Shown here: positions 55,456 to 63,473 of the stretch, piece after piece
Numbering within the stretch: position 1 is the first letter of the stretch
Layout: each line of letters begins with the position of its first letter
NCBI RefSeq assembly: GCF_002879645.1
Contig: NZ_PNRE01000075.1
Coordinates: forward strand, 1-64,000
Direction of reading: 5' to 3'
Origin: Halomonas heilongjiangensis
GTDB taxonomy: Bacteria > Pseudomonadota > Gammaproteobacteria > Pseudomonadales > Halomonadaceae
DNA: 64,000 nt
Translations under genes and position numbers: made by a program
Notes under the pieces: model-generated
Databases searched by the model: none
What the model saw: the letters and a program-made list of their open reading frames with translations, nothing else
Told to the model about the DNA's origin: nothing

Positions 55456-56025
55456 TCATCTGAGCAGATAGACGAGCGGATAGAGCAGGATCCAGATCAG
55501 GTCGACCAGGTGCCAGAAGGCGGCGGCGGTTTCCACGTTGTCCAGCGAGGTGCGCCAGGTCACCAGCGCCAGCAGCCCCAGGCCGAACAGCACATGGGCG
55601 AAGTGGAAGGCGGTCAGCCCATAGTAGAAGCCGAAGAAGGTATTGGTCTCCGGCGTCAGGCCGGCGGCCAGCTTGTCGGCGTACTCGACGACCTTGATCA
55701 CGCAGAACACTCCCCCCAGCCCCATGGAAGCCGAGAGCCACTGGCGGGCGCGGTGGATCCGCTCGGCACTCGTCGCCTCCACGGCCAGGGCCACGCAGAG
55801 CCCGCTGGTCAGCAGCACCAGGGTGTTGAGCCCGCCCATCAGCGGGTCGAGCTCGCGCTGGGAGGCATCGAAGAGCGCCGTATCGGCGGCACGTTGCCAG
55901 GCGTAGAGCGCGAAGAAGGCGGTGAAGACCAGCAGTTCGCTGAGGATCAGCACCCACATCAGCGGGTTGCCGGGCAGGGCCGAGAGCGGCCCCCAGCCGG
56001 GGTTGGGCAGCGCGCGGCCGCTCAT
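55456..56025 (-). CDS. norE: NorE-like cytochrome c oxidase subunit III family protein
   Basis: A 189-residue protein with five transmembrane helices and the short CoxIII/NorE pattern: MWVLILSELLVFTAFFALYA, LNTLVLLTSGLCVALAVEAT, GLTAFHFAHVLFGLGLLALV and WHLVDLIWILLYPLVYLL. NorE is associated with nitric oxide reductase; the short length (full CoxIII is about 260) and the neighbouring NarK/NarXL genes favour NorE over a true oxidase subunit. ATG 56025 overlaps the preceding stop by four bases (ATGA). Confidence 0.8.
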   Translation of the reverse strand: MSGRALPNPGWGPLSALPGNPLMWVLILSELLVFTAFFALYAWQRAADTALFDASQRELDPLMGGLNTLVLLTSGLCVALAVEATSAERIHRARQWLSASMGLGGVFCVIKVVEYADKLAAGLTPETNTFFGFYYGLTAFHFAHVLFGLGLLALVTWRTSLDNVETAAAFWHLVDLIWILLYPLVYLLR

Positions 56026-56462
56026 CCGTCCACCAGGGTCACCCGGGCGCCGCCGAAGGCCAGGCTGCGCGGGTTGTCGACCGGGCGGTTGGCGGTCAGG
56101 CGGGCGATGCCCACCCCGCAGCGGCCCACCATCCAGATCAGGCAGGCGGTGAAGTAGAGGTAGCCGAGCGCCCAGGGGGCCAGGGCGGGCAGGCCGAGCA
56201 CGCCCAGCAGGTGCCAGGCCGCCACGAACAGGCCGCCGCTCAGCACGCCCAGCCAGAAGGTGCGGATCTGGAACCGCAGGTGGGTGGCGACCCAGTGTTC
56301 GGCGTGACGCCGTGCCAGGTGAGCGATCAGCACGCCCAGCGGGGCGGTGACCACCGCCAGGATGCTGCCCAGGAAGAGCATGTAGACGACGATGGCCATG
56401 CCGCGACCACGGTCGGCCTTGCTGCCCTGGGCGGGTGCGGGAGAGGAGAGGGTTGCGGACAT
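56022..56462 (-). CDS. Membrane protein, Tic20/DUF4870-like, leading the norEF-type operon
   Basis: A 146-residue protein with three to four helices: MAIVVYMLFLGSILAVVTAP, TFWLGVLSGGLFVAAWHLLG and LGYLYFTACLIWMVGRCGVG. The pattern resembles DUF4870 (Tic20-like) proteins of unknown function. It begins the operon behind a promoter with an FNR/DNR-type site and overlaps norE by four bases, so it is probably a third partner of the NorE/NorF pair in nitric oxide reduction. Confidence 0.65.
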   Translation of the reverse strand: MSATLSSPAPAQGSKADRGRGMAIVVYMLFLGSILAVVTAPLGVLIAHLARRHAEHWVATHLRFQIRTFWLGVLSGGLFVAAWHLLGVLGLPALAPWALGYLYFTACLIWMVGRCGVGIARLTANRPVDNPRSLAFGGARVTLVDG

Positions 56463-56536
56463 GATGGTGACCTCGTATCCGGCGCTCGGCCGATCCCCGA
56501 TGAGAGGTGTCGACCATTTGATGTATTTAAGATGCC

Positions 56537-56578
56537 ACTATAGCGCGGCCTGCACCGAGATTTCCTGGCCTGGATCAA
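56537..56578 (-). promoter_or_regulatory. FNR/DNR-type class II promoter for the norE operon
   Basis: The minus strand has TTGATCCAGGCCAG (56565-56578), a perfect TTGAT half plus a degenerate half, centred 41.5 bases before the start predicted from the -10 TATAGT (56537-56542). This is the classical activator geometry of the CRP/FNR family. A second imperfect dyad (CTTAAATACATCAA) lies just downstream. Confidence 0.7.
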
Positions 56579-56658
56579 GTCTCGGCGAGCTCGCCATGGT
56601 CGGAGCGGCAAGGCGATGGCCGGCGGTGAGCCGGCCATCGCGCCCCGGGGGCGGACAG

Positions 56659-58161
56659 TCAGGAGGTGCCGGCCTGCACCTTGAGGGCCTCCTGTTCCTC
56701 GATCATGCGGTCCACCGAGGAGATGTGGTACTCCTCGTCGAAGGCCCCCTCGGGCTCCTTCAGCCACACCAGGCAGATCAGCCAGCTGAGGAAGGCGCCG
56801 GAGGCGATGATATAGAAGAACTGGGTCGGGGTGACGAAGGTGAAGAGGGTCAGGTAGACCACCGCCCCGACGTTGCCGTAGGCGCCGGCCATGCCGGAGA
56901 TCTGGCCGGTGATGCGGCGCTTGATCGACGGGATGATGCCGAAGGTCGCGCCTTCCGCCCCCTGCACGAAGAAGGAGGTGAAGATGGTGATGGCGATGGC
57001 GATCACCAGCGGCCAGCTCGAGTTGAGCATGCCCATCAGCACGAAGCCGATGCCGATGCCGAACATGTAGCTGAGCATCACGAAGCGGCGGTTGCCCATG
57101 CGGTCGGAGACCAGGCCGCCCATGGGGCGTGCCACCAGGTTGACGAAGGCGAACGAGGCGGCGATCAGGCCGGCGGTGGCGGCGTTCAGCCCCCAGGTCT
57201 CCTCGAAGAACATCGGCAGCATCGAGACCACGGCGAGCTCGGCACCGAAGTTGGCGAAGTAGGTGCTGTTCAGGGCGGCGACGCTGCTGAACGGATACCG
57301 GTCGTCCTCCGGCACGCCCTTCTTCAGGATCGGCACGTTGACCCGCAGGATCTGCACGATCTGGTAGACCACGATGGCGGCGATCACCAGGTAGCAGATC
57401 AGCGCACCGGTGGCGGAGAGGTAGCCCATGTTTTCGATGCGCCACACCAGGATGCCCAGGCAACCGACCAGCGGGATGGTCCAGAGGATCAGCTTGATCA
57501 TGTCGCCCCAGGTGCTGACCTCCATGGCGGCGGCCTTGCGCGGCTTGCGGTGCGCCCTGGCGTCGGGGCCGTCGGTGATGGCGAACCAGTAGTAGACACC
57601 GTAGGCGGCCATGACGATGGCACTCTGGGCGATGGCCCAGCGCCAGCCGTCCTCGCCGCCGTACATGGTCAGCGCAATGGTCGGCAGCGACATGGCGGCG
57701 GCGGCGGAGCCGAAGTTGCCCCAGCCGGCATAGAAGCCCTCGGCGAAGCCGATGTCCTTGGGCTTGAACCACAGCGCGGTCATGTGGATGCCGACCACGA
57801 AGCTGGCGCCGATGGAGCTCAGCACCAGGCGCGACACCAGCAGCTGGGTCATGGTGTTGCCGAAGGCGAACACCAGGGCCGGGACCGACATGGTCACCAT
57901 CAGCACCGCGAACACCCGGCGCGGGCCGAAGCGGTCGAGCGCCATGCCGACGATGATGCGCGCGGGGATGGTCAGCGCCACGTTGGTGATGGCGAACAGG
58001 CGGATATCGTCGCGGGTCAGCCAGTCGACGCTCTTGAGCATGCTCGATGCCAGCGGCGCCATGTTGAACCAGACGTAGAAGGTGATGAAGAAGGCGATCC
58101 AGGTCAGGTGCAGGGCCCTGATCTCCGGGCTGCGTACCTTGAAGACGGATGAGACTTTCAT
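56659..58161 (-). CDS. narK: NarK-type nitrate/nitrite transporter (500 residues)
   Basis: A 500-residue major-facilitator protein with twelve helices. The N-terminal WIAFFITFYVWFNMAPLASS and the signature GFAEGFYAGWGNFGSAAAAM (nitrate signature in helix 5), with a second NSSWP...QGAEGATFGIIPSI region, place it in the NNP family. NNP transporters import nitrate or exchange nitrate for nitrite. It is the last gene of a narK-usp-narK row with 60 and 69-base gaps and is probably co-transcribed. Which direction it transports cannot be told. Confidence 0.92.
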   Translation of the reverse strand: MKVSSVFKVRSPEIRALHLTWIAFFITFYVWFNMAPLASSMLKSVDWLTRDDIRLFAITNVALTIPARIIVGMALDRFGPRRVFAVLMVTMSVPALVFAFGNTMTQLLVSRLVLSSIGASFVVGIHMTALWFKPKDIGFAEGFYAGWGNFGSAAAAMSLPTIALTMYGGEDGWRWAIAQSAIVMAAYGVYYWFAITDGPDARAHRKPRKAAAMEVSTWGDMIKLILWTIPLVGCLGILVWRIENMGYLSATGALICYLVIAAIVVYQIVQILRVNVPILKKGVPEDDRYPFSSVAALNSTYFANFGAELAVVSMLPMFFEETWGLNAATAGLIAASFAFVNLVARPMGGLVSDRMGNRRFVMLSYMFGIGIGFVLMGMLNSSWPLVIAIAITIFTSFFVQGAEGATFGIIPSIKRRITGQISGMAGAYGNVGAVVYLTLFTFVTPTQFFYIIASGAFLSWLICLVWLKEPEGAFDEEYHISSVDRMIEEQEALKVQAGTS

Positions 58162-58221
58162 GGTCGTGTAATCCTTGGTTCCCGAGCGAGGTGTCCCGAC
58201 TGCCGTGGTGGCGGAGGTGTC

Positions 58222-58680
58222 TCAGGGGCTGGGAAAGATCAGCAACGGGCACTCGACGCGCCGTGCCAGGAAGGAACTGACGCTGCCGAAGGTCATGTAG
58301 TCGAGCTCGTCGACGAAGTAGCTGAGCGACTGGGCGATGATGCCGCCGTCGGGCTTGTGGCTGTGGCGAGCGATCACCAGCAGGTCGGGCTGGTGTTTCT
58401 GGGTGGCGCGCAGCAGCATCTTGCGGGCATCGCCCTCGGCGATCAGCAGCTCGGCGTCGAAGCCCTCGCCGGTGGCGAAGTCGATCCCCTCCTGGAGGGC
58501 GGCCTTGAGCTCGTCGTACTCCTCCTGGAAGAGCCGCTCGTTGGCATCGGTGGCGTCCAGCGGGTTCTCGGCCACGCCGGCGAGGATCAGCGTCGGGGCG
58601 TTGCAGCGGAACATGGTGACGGTCTGCGCCAGCGCCAGCTTGGCGTTACGCGAGCCGTCGTAGGCGATCATGATCTTCAT
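58222..58680 (-). CDS. Universal stress protein between two NarK-type genes
   Basis: A 152-residue single-domain Usp: MKIMIAYDGSRNAKLALAQT at the start, LLIAEGDARKMLLRATQ in the middle and SLSYFVDELDYMTFGSVSSF instead of the canonical GxxGxxGS loop, so nucleotide binding is uncertain. It lies between two nitrate transporter genes on the same strand. A regulatory role on transport, similar to TeaD for TeaABC, is an inference from position. Anaerobic induction is likely if the operon is FNR controlled. Confidence 0.85.
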   Translation of the reverse strand: MKIMIAYDGSRNAKLALAQTVTMFRCNAPTLILAGVAENPLDATDANERLFQEEYDELKAALQEGIDFATGEGFDAELLIAEGDARKMLLRATQKHQPDLLVIARHSHKPDGGIIAQSLSYFVDELDYMTFGSVSSFLARRVECPLLIFPSP

Positions 58681-58749
58681 GGGTTACCTCGACACGCAGC
58701 GGTGAGGTGGAGCGCTCGGGCCCGTCCCGAGCGCCGGAAGGGGGCGGGG

Positions 58750-60378
58750 TCAGGGATTCTTCACGTAGGCGTTGCCGCGCAGGTAGAACCACCAGTTGAT
58801 CACCAGGCAGAGCGCGTAGAAGACCGCGAAGCCGTACATGGCGAGTTCCGGGGTGCCGGCCTGGATCTGTTCGCCCATCACTCGCGGGGCGATGAAGGCA
58901 CCGTAGGCGGCCACGGCCGAGGTCCAGCCGAGCACCGGGCCCTTCTGATGCTGGTCGAAGATCACCCCGATGGTGCGGAAGGTGGAGCCGTTACCGATGC
59001 CGCTGGCGGCGAACAGCACCACGAACAGGATCATGAACAGGGCGAAGTAGCTGTTGGGGTCGGTGGCGTTGTAGGCCTGCATCATCACCCAGCCGGCCGC
59101 GGCCGAGGCCACGACCATCACCACGGAGATCACCTGGGTGACGATGGAGCCGCCCAGCTTGTCGGAGATCCAGCCGCCGATGGGACGGATCAGGGCGCCG
59201 ACGAAGGGACCGATCCAGGCCCAGGTCAGGGCGCTGGGGGCGTCCGGGTTGGCGACCCGGGTCACGGTGCCGTCGGCGGCCACGTCCATCATGCTGCCGA
59301 AGATGACGCTGATGGAGAGCGGCAGGGCCGCCGAGAAGCCGATGAAGGAGCCGAAGGTGAGGATGTAGAGCACCGTCATCGACCAGGTGTGCTTGTTCGA
59401 GAAGATCGCGAACTGCTTCTGGATGTTCGGCTTGATGTCGCCGGGGATCAGGCGCAGCAGCACCAGGGTCAGCACGATGGTCAGCGGCAGGGCCAGCCAC
59501 ATGTTGAGGATGCCCAGGGCGACGACGCCTGCCACCGAGGTCACGATGCCGACACCGTAGAGGCCGAGGATCTTGCCGAAGGCGGCGGCCGGAGTGCCCG
59601 GGTTGGGGGTGATGGTGCGCAGGTTGTTCATGCCGAACCAGCCGGCGAAGGCCAACGGGACCAGAAACAGCAACCAGACGAAGCCGGCATTCTGGATCCA
59701 GGTGTCGGTGCCCGCCTCGATGCGACCGATCAGGGTGCCGCTGGCGCTCGAGAGCTCCAGGGGGCCGCCGGCGATGGCGCCGAAGATGCCCACGGTCATC
59801 ACCAGCGGGATCAGGATCTGCATGGTGGTGACGCCGAAGTTGCCCAGGCCGGCGTTCATGCCCAGCGCATAGCCCTGCTGCTTCCTGGGGAAGAAGGTCG
59901 AGATGTTGCTCATCGAGCAGGCGAAGTTGCCGCCGCCGATGCCCGAGAGCAGCGCCAGGGCCTGGAACACCCAGAACGGGGTCCCGGGGTTCATCAGCGC
60001 GAGGCCGGTGCCCGCGGCGGGGATCATCAGCAGGGCGGTGGTCAGGAAGATGGTGTTGCGTCCGCCGGCGATGCGAATCATGAACGATGCCGGGATGCGC
60101 AGGGTGGCGCCGGAGAGACCGGCGATGGCGGTCAGGGTGAACAGCTGGCTGACCGTGAACGGGAAGCCGAGGTTCTGCATCTGGGTGGTGATCATCCCCC
60201 ACATCAGCCAGATGGCGAAGCCCATCAGCAGGCTGGGGATGGAGATCCACAGGTTGCGGGTGGCGACCCGCTTGCCCTCCCGTTCCCAGAAGTCGTCGTT
60301 CTCGACGTCCCAGTGTTCGATATCGGCATTGCTGCCGGGCCTGGAGATGCGATCGATGTCGGCACTCGATTTAGCCAT
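58750..60378 (-). CDS. narK: NarK-type nitrate/nitrite antiporter (542 residues)
   Basis: A 542-residue MFS protein with twelve helices. Its signatures are MWGMITTQMQNLGFPFTVSQ, GIGGGNFACSMSNISTFFPR and KQQGYALGMNAGLGNFGVTT (Gly-rich nitrate signature with conserved Asn), characteristic of the NarK/NarU antiporter branch. The N-terminal 40 residues are a polar cytoplasmic tail. AAGGGGAATCACC precedes the ATG. An FNR-like dyad lies 51-64 bases upstream. It is first in the narK-usp-narK row. Confidence 0.93.
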   Translation of the reverse strand: MAKSSADIDRISRPGSNADIEHWDVENDDFWEREGKRVATRNLWISIPSLLMGFAIWLMWGMITTQMQNLGFPFTVSQLFTLTAIAGLSGATLRIPASFMIRIAGGRNTIFLTTALLMIPAAGTGLALMNPGTPFWVFQALALLSGIGGGNFACSMSNISTFFPRKQQGYALGMNAGLGNFGVTTMQILIPLVMTVGIFGAIAGGPLELSSASGTLIGRIEAGTDTWIQNAGFVWLLFLVPLAFAGWFGMNNLRTITPNPGTPAAAFGKILGLYGVGIVTSVAGVVALGILNMWLALPLTIVLTLVLLRLIPGDIKPNIQKQFAIFSNKHTWSMTVLYILTFGSFIGFSAALPLSISVIFGSMMDVAADGTVTRVANPDAPSALTWAWIGPFVGALIRPIGGWISDKLGGSIVTQVISVVMVVASAAAGWVMMQAYNATDPNSYFALFMILFVVLFAASGIGNGSTFRTIGVIFDQHQKGPVLGWTSAVAAYGAFIAPRVMGEQIQAGTPELAMYGFAVFYALCLVINWWFYLRGNAYVKNP

Positions 60379-60428
60379 GGTGATTCCCCTTGGGTATTAC
60401 CGTTGCGCCCCGCCTTGCGGTCCACGGC

Positions 60429-60442
60429 GTGACACGGATCAA
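60429..60442 (-). promoter_or_regulatory. FNR/ANR-like site upstream of narK
   Basis: TTGATCCGTGTCAC on the minus strand matches TTGAT-N4-ATCAA at 8 of 10 positions. Its centre is 57 bases before the narK ATG. A -10 match at the exact class II distance was not found (GGTAAT at 60396-60401 would place the site near -46), so this is less certain than the norE site. Confidence 0.45.
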
Positions 60443-60668
60443 CGCACGAGGCTTTGAGGCGAAAGATACGCCGCGGCTCGAGGGGGCGAAACTGGCTGAA
60501 AATGCCGAAAAATCAGCGGAATACCTCTTGTGGAGTAGCCGGGGTATGGGGCCATCCGGTTGATAGCCCAGCGCTTTTTTCGAACGGGGGGTAGGGGCAG
60601 GGCCGCCGGCGCGGCCAGGGGATTATTTGGAGGTATCCACAGAGAACCGGGACGAGGGTAGGGGCGTC

Positions 60669-61334
60669 CTAGCGGTCGACGCCTTCCTGCACGGCCCACA
60701 CCGCGGCCTCCACCCGGGAGCGCAGGTTGAGCTTCTTGAGCAGGTGCTTGACGTGGACCTTGACGGTGCCCTCGGTGATGTCGAGCTTGCGGGCGATCAG
60801 CTTGTTGGAGAGCCCGGCGGCGAGCTCGCGCAGGATCTCCCGCTCGCGCTGGGTCAGGCTGTGGAGGTCCGGTGCCACCGGCCGGCTGCGCTGGTTGCGC
60901 AGTGCCTCGGCGAGCAGGGCGGTGAGGCTCTCGCTGATCACCATGCGCCCCAGGGCCACCTGGCGCAGCTGGCGGACCATCTCGTCGGGGTCCATGTCCT
61001 TGAGGAGGTAACCGTCGGCACCGTTCTGCAGGGCGTCCACCACGTCCTCCTCGTGGTCGGAGACGGTGAACATCACGATGCGCCCGGCATAGTCCGCCTC
61101 GCGCAGCCGCTTGAGGGTCTCGATGCCGTTCATGCCCGGCATGTTGAGGTCGAGCAGGATCATGTCCGGGTCGAGCTCGGCGGCCAGCCGCACGCCCTCC
61201 TCGGGCTCGCCGGCCTCGCCGACCAGCGCGAGGTCGTCCTCCAGCTCGAGCAGCTGGGAGACGCCACGGCGCAGCAGCGGGTGGTCGTCGATGATCAGGA
61301 TGCTGGCGGGCGTATCGTGGGCAGGCGTGGCCAT
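60669..61334 (-). CDS. narL: Nitrate/nitrite response regulator NarL
   Basis: A 221-residue NarL/FixJ-type regulator. The receiver domain has [20 protein letters not shown] and the phospho-acceptor Asp62 in [17 protein letters not shown]. The C-terminal LuxR-type helix-turn-helix (about 155-215) has [20 protein letters not shown] and [20 protein letters not shown]. The DNA recognition helix [12 protein letters not shown] is typical of NarL/NarP. It starts 6 bases after the narX stop on the same strand, so the order is narX, narL. Confidence 0.95.
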   Translation of the reverse strand: MATPAHDTPASILIIDDHPLLRRGVSQLLELEDDLALVGEAGEPEEGVRLAAELDPDMILLDLNMPGMNGIETLKRLREADYAGRIVMFTVSDHEEDVVDALQNGADGYLLKDMDPDEMVRQLRQVALGRMVISESLTALLAEALRNQRSRPVAPDLHSLTQREREILRELAAGLSNKLIARKLDITEGTVKVHVKHLLKKLNLRSRVEAAVWAVQEGVDR

Positions 61335-61340
61335 CGTGAC

Positions 61341-63293
61341 TTATTCCCTGTTGCCATGGTGTTTGAGCGCGATGCGCTCATCGGCGGACCGGTGCCCAGC
61401 GACGGGGTCGGTGGCAGTGTCCGGGACATGTGAAGCGGGTTGCTGGGTAATCAGGCGTGCGGTCTGGGGCGTGAAGACGAGCTCGACGAGGGTGCCACCG
61501 GCGGGGCGATTGCGCAGCCTCAGCTCGCCCCCCAGGGTCTCGGCACGGTCGCGCATGATCACCAGGCCGTAGTGCATGGGTGGCGAACGGTCGTCCTCGA
61601 GGCCGATGCCGTCGTCCTCGATCCGCACCCGGATGCGGGCCTCGGCGAAGCGCACCGAGACCCCGGCCCAGTGGGCCCGGGCGTGCTTGTGGATATTGGC
61701 CAGGGCCTCGCGGACCACCTGCAGGACGTGGATCTCCTCGTTGGGATTGAGCAGGTGGGGCGGCACGTCGACGTCCAGCTCGATGGGCGCCGCCATGCGC
61801 TCGGCGAACTCCGCGGTGGTCTGGCGCAGGGCGCTCGAGAGCCCCGGCCCCTCGAGCTTGAGGCGGAAGGTGGTGAGCAGTTCACGCAACTGGCGATAGG
61901 CACTGTCGAGGCCGGTGCGCAGTTCGTCGAACACGGCGGCCTGGGCCTCCCGGGGCATGTCCTTCTGCTGCATGCGCTCGAGCCGCGCCACCTGCATCTT
62001 CAGGTAGGAAAGCGACTGGGCCAGGGAGTCATGGAGTTCCCGGGCGATGATGGTGCGCTCGTTCATCAGCGACACCTGCTGCTGCTCCTCGATGCGCCGC
62101 TGCAGGTAGACCGCGGTGGCCAACTGGTCGGCCAGGGCGTTGAGCAGGCGACGGGTGCTGCTGGTCAGCGGCTGCTTCCTGGGGTACCAGACCTCGAGGG
62201 TGCCGAGCATCTCGTCACCGACACTCACCGGCAGCAGCAGGCACTCGCCCTCTTCGGTCTCGCCCAGGCGCAGTGGCCGCGGGTCGATCAGGCAGGCGTG
62301 ACAGTCGTGGTCGCGGCAGTACTCGGGGCGACGCGCCGAGTGGGTGGCGAGTATCGGGATCTGGCGGTCGTCGTGGGGATCGTTGAGCGACAACCGGATG
62401 GGGCCGATCTCGAGCAGCTGCTCGAGACGGCGCAGCATGGGCGCGGCACTGGAGCACAGGTCGTTGCCGCCACCATAGAGCTGGCGGCTGCCGTCGTGCA
62501 TGACCTGCATGGCCAGGTTGCTGCGCTCCAGCTCGGCCTTCTTGCGCGACACGCGCTCCTCCAGCTCGGCGTAGCTGGCGCCGAGCTCCTCGGCCATGGT
62601 GTCGAGGGTGCGGCCGAGCATCGCCAGTTCGTCGTGGCCCTGCAGGCGGGTGCGATGGTCGAAGTTGCGATGGGCGGCCTCCCTGGCCAGCACCATCAGC
62701 TGGCGCAGCGGGGTGACCAGGTTGTGGCGGATATCGTACAGCGCGATGGCCACGACCACGGCGGTCAGCCCCAGGAAGAGGATCTGCAGCGCGCTGAGCA
62801 GGCGGATCTTCGATTCGCTGTTCTCCTCGAGCAGGGTCACCAGGGCATCGATCTCGCCCACCAGTCCATCGAGGCTGGCATGGAGCTCGCCGGTCTCGAT
62901 TCGTCCCCCGGCGACGGCCGCCTCGACCTGGGGGGCGAGCTCCCGGTCCCAGCGCTCCAGCAGCCGCCGGTACTGGACCTGCAGGGCGTGATCGGCCGCC
63001 CCGGGCATGGCGCCGGTCAGCTGCGGGCTGGTCAGGCGCTCCTTGAAGCGCACCGCGAGTGCGCGTGCGCGCTCGCGGTGCTCGGCCTCCGGCTGCTGCT
63101 GATAGCGCTGCAGGGCGGCAACGATCTGGTAGGTGTTCATGCGCAGCGAACCGGCCATGTTGATGGCGGCGGCATCGCCGCGACTGCCTCCGGCCACGGT
63201 CATGGTGACCACGATGCTGATCAGGGCCATGGCGCTGATCGCCAGCAGGGAGGCGATGATGCGGGCCACCAGGGAACGTTGCAGCAGTTTCAT
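61341..63293 (-). CDS. narX: Nitrate/nitrite sensor histidine kinase NarX
   Basis: A 650-residue membrane sensor. After an N-terminal helix (about 10-32), the periplasmic P-box SRGDAAAINMAGSLRMNTYQ binds nitrate/nitrite. A second helix lies at about 165-187, then HAMP and a central region with Cys cluster YCRDHDCHACLIDP near 325-335. The kinase region has phospho-acceptor His421 in ARELHDSLAQSLSYLKMQ, and GHL-type ATPase motifs VREALANIHKHA and EDDGIGLED. ATG 63293 is used; GTG 63338 would add 15 residues. It is divergent from the next NarK-like transporter. Confidence 0.93.
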   Translation of the reverse strand: MKLLQRSLVARIIASLLAISAMALISIVVTMTVAGGSRGDAAAINMAGSLRMNTYQIVAALQRYQQQPEAEHRERARALAVRFKERLTSPQLTGAMPGAADHALQVQYRRLLERWDRELAPQVEAAVAGGRIETGELHASLDGLVGEIDALVTLLEENSESKIRLLSALQILFLGLTAVVVAIALYDIRHNLVTPLRQLMVLAREAAHRNFDHRTRLQGHDELAMLGRTLDTMAEELGASYAELEERVSRKKAELERSNLAMQVMHDGSRQLYGGGNDLCSSAAPMLRRLEQLLEIGPIRLSLNDPHDDRQIPILATHSARRPEYCRDHDCHACLIDPRPLRLGETEEGECLLLPVSVGDEMLGTLEVWYPRKQPLTSSTRRLLNALADQLATAVYLQRRIEEQQQVSLMNERTIIARELHDSLAQSLSYLKMQVARLERMQQKDMPREAQAAVFDELRTGLDSAYRQLRELLTTFRLKLEGPGLSSALRQTTAEFAERMAAPIELDVDVPPHLLNPNEEIHVLQVVREALANIHKHARAHWAGVSVRFAEARIRVRIEDDGIGLEDDRSPPMHYGLVIMRDRAETLGGELRLRNRPAGGTLVELVFTPQTARLITQQPASHVPDTATDPVAGHRSADERIALKHHGNRE

Positions 63294-63473
63294 CGGTGAG
63301 GCGGGCCCTCCGGCATCGGGGCGGGCTGAAGGAGTCACGAGGCTTCCATTATACCCTAGTAGGTAGGCCCTGCCCCCTCAAAGGTGTACCTCGCATGCCC
63401 TTTTGACCGGCGGGCCAAGGCTCACGAGAATTTTCCCATTGTTCCGTTCCCTTGCTCGGAGCCCCGCCATCCC

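Noticed and set aside
63352..63393. NarL-like heptamers (GTAGGTA, TACCTCG) between narX and the last transporter
   Set aside because: Each is one mismatch from TACYYMT but their spacing is not the 7-2-7 arrangement; too weak to annotate.
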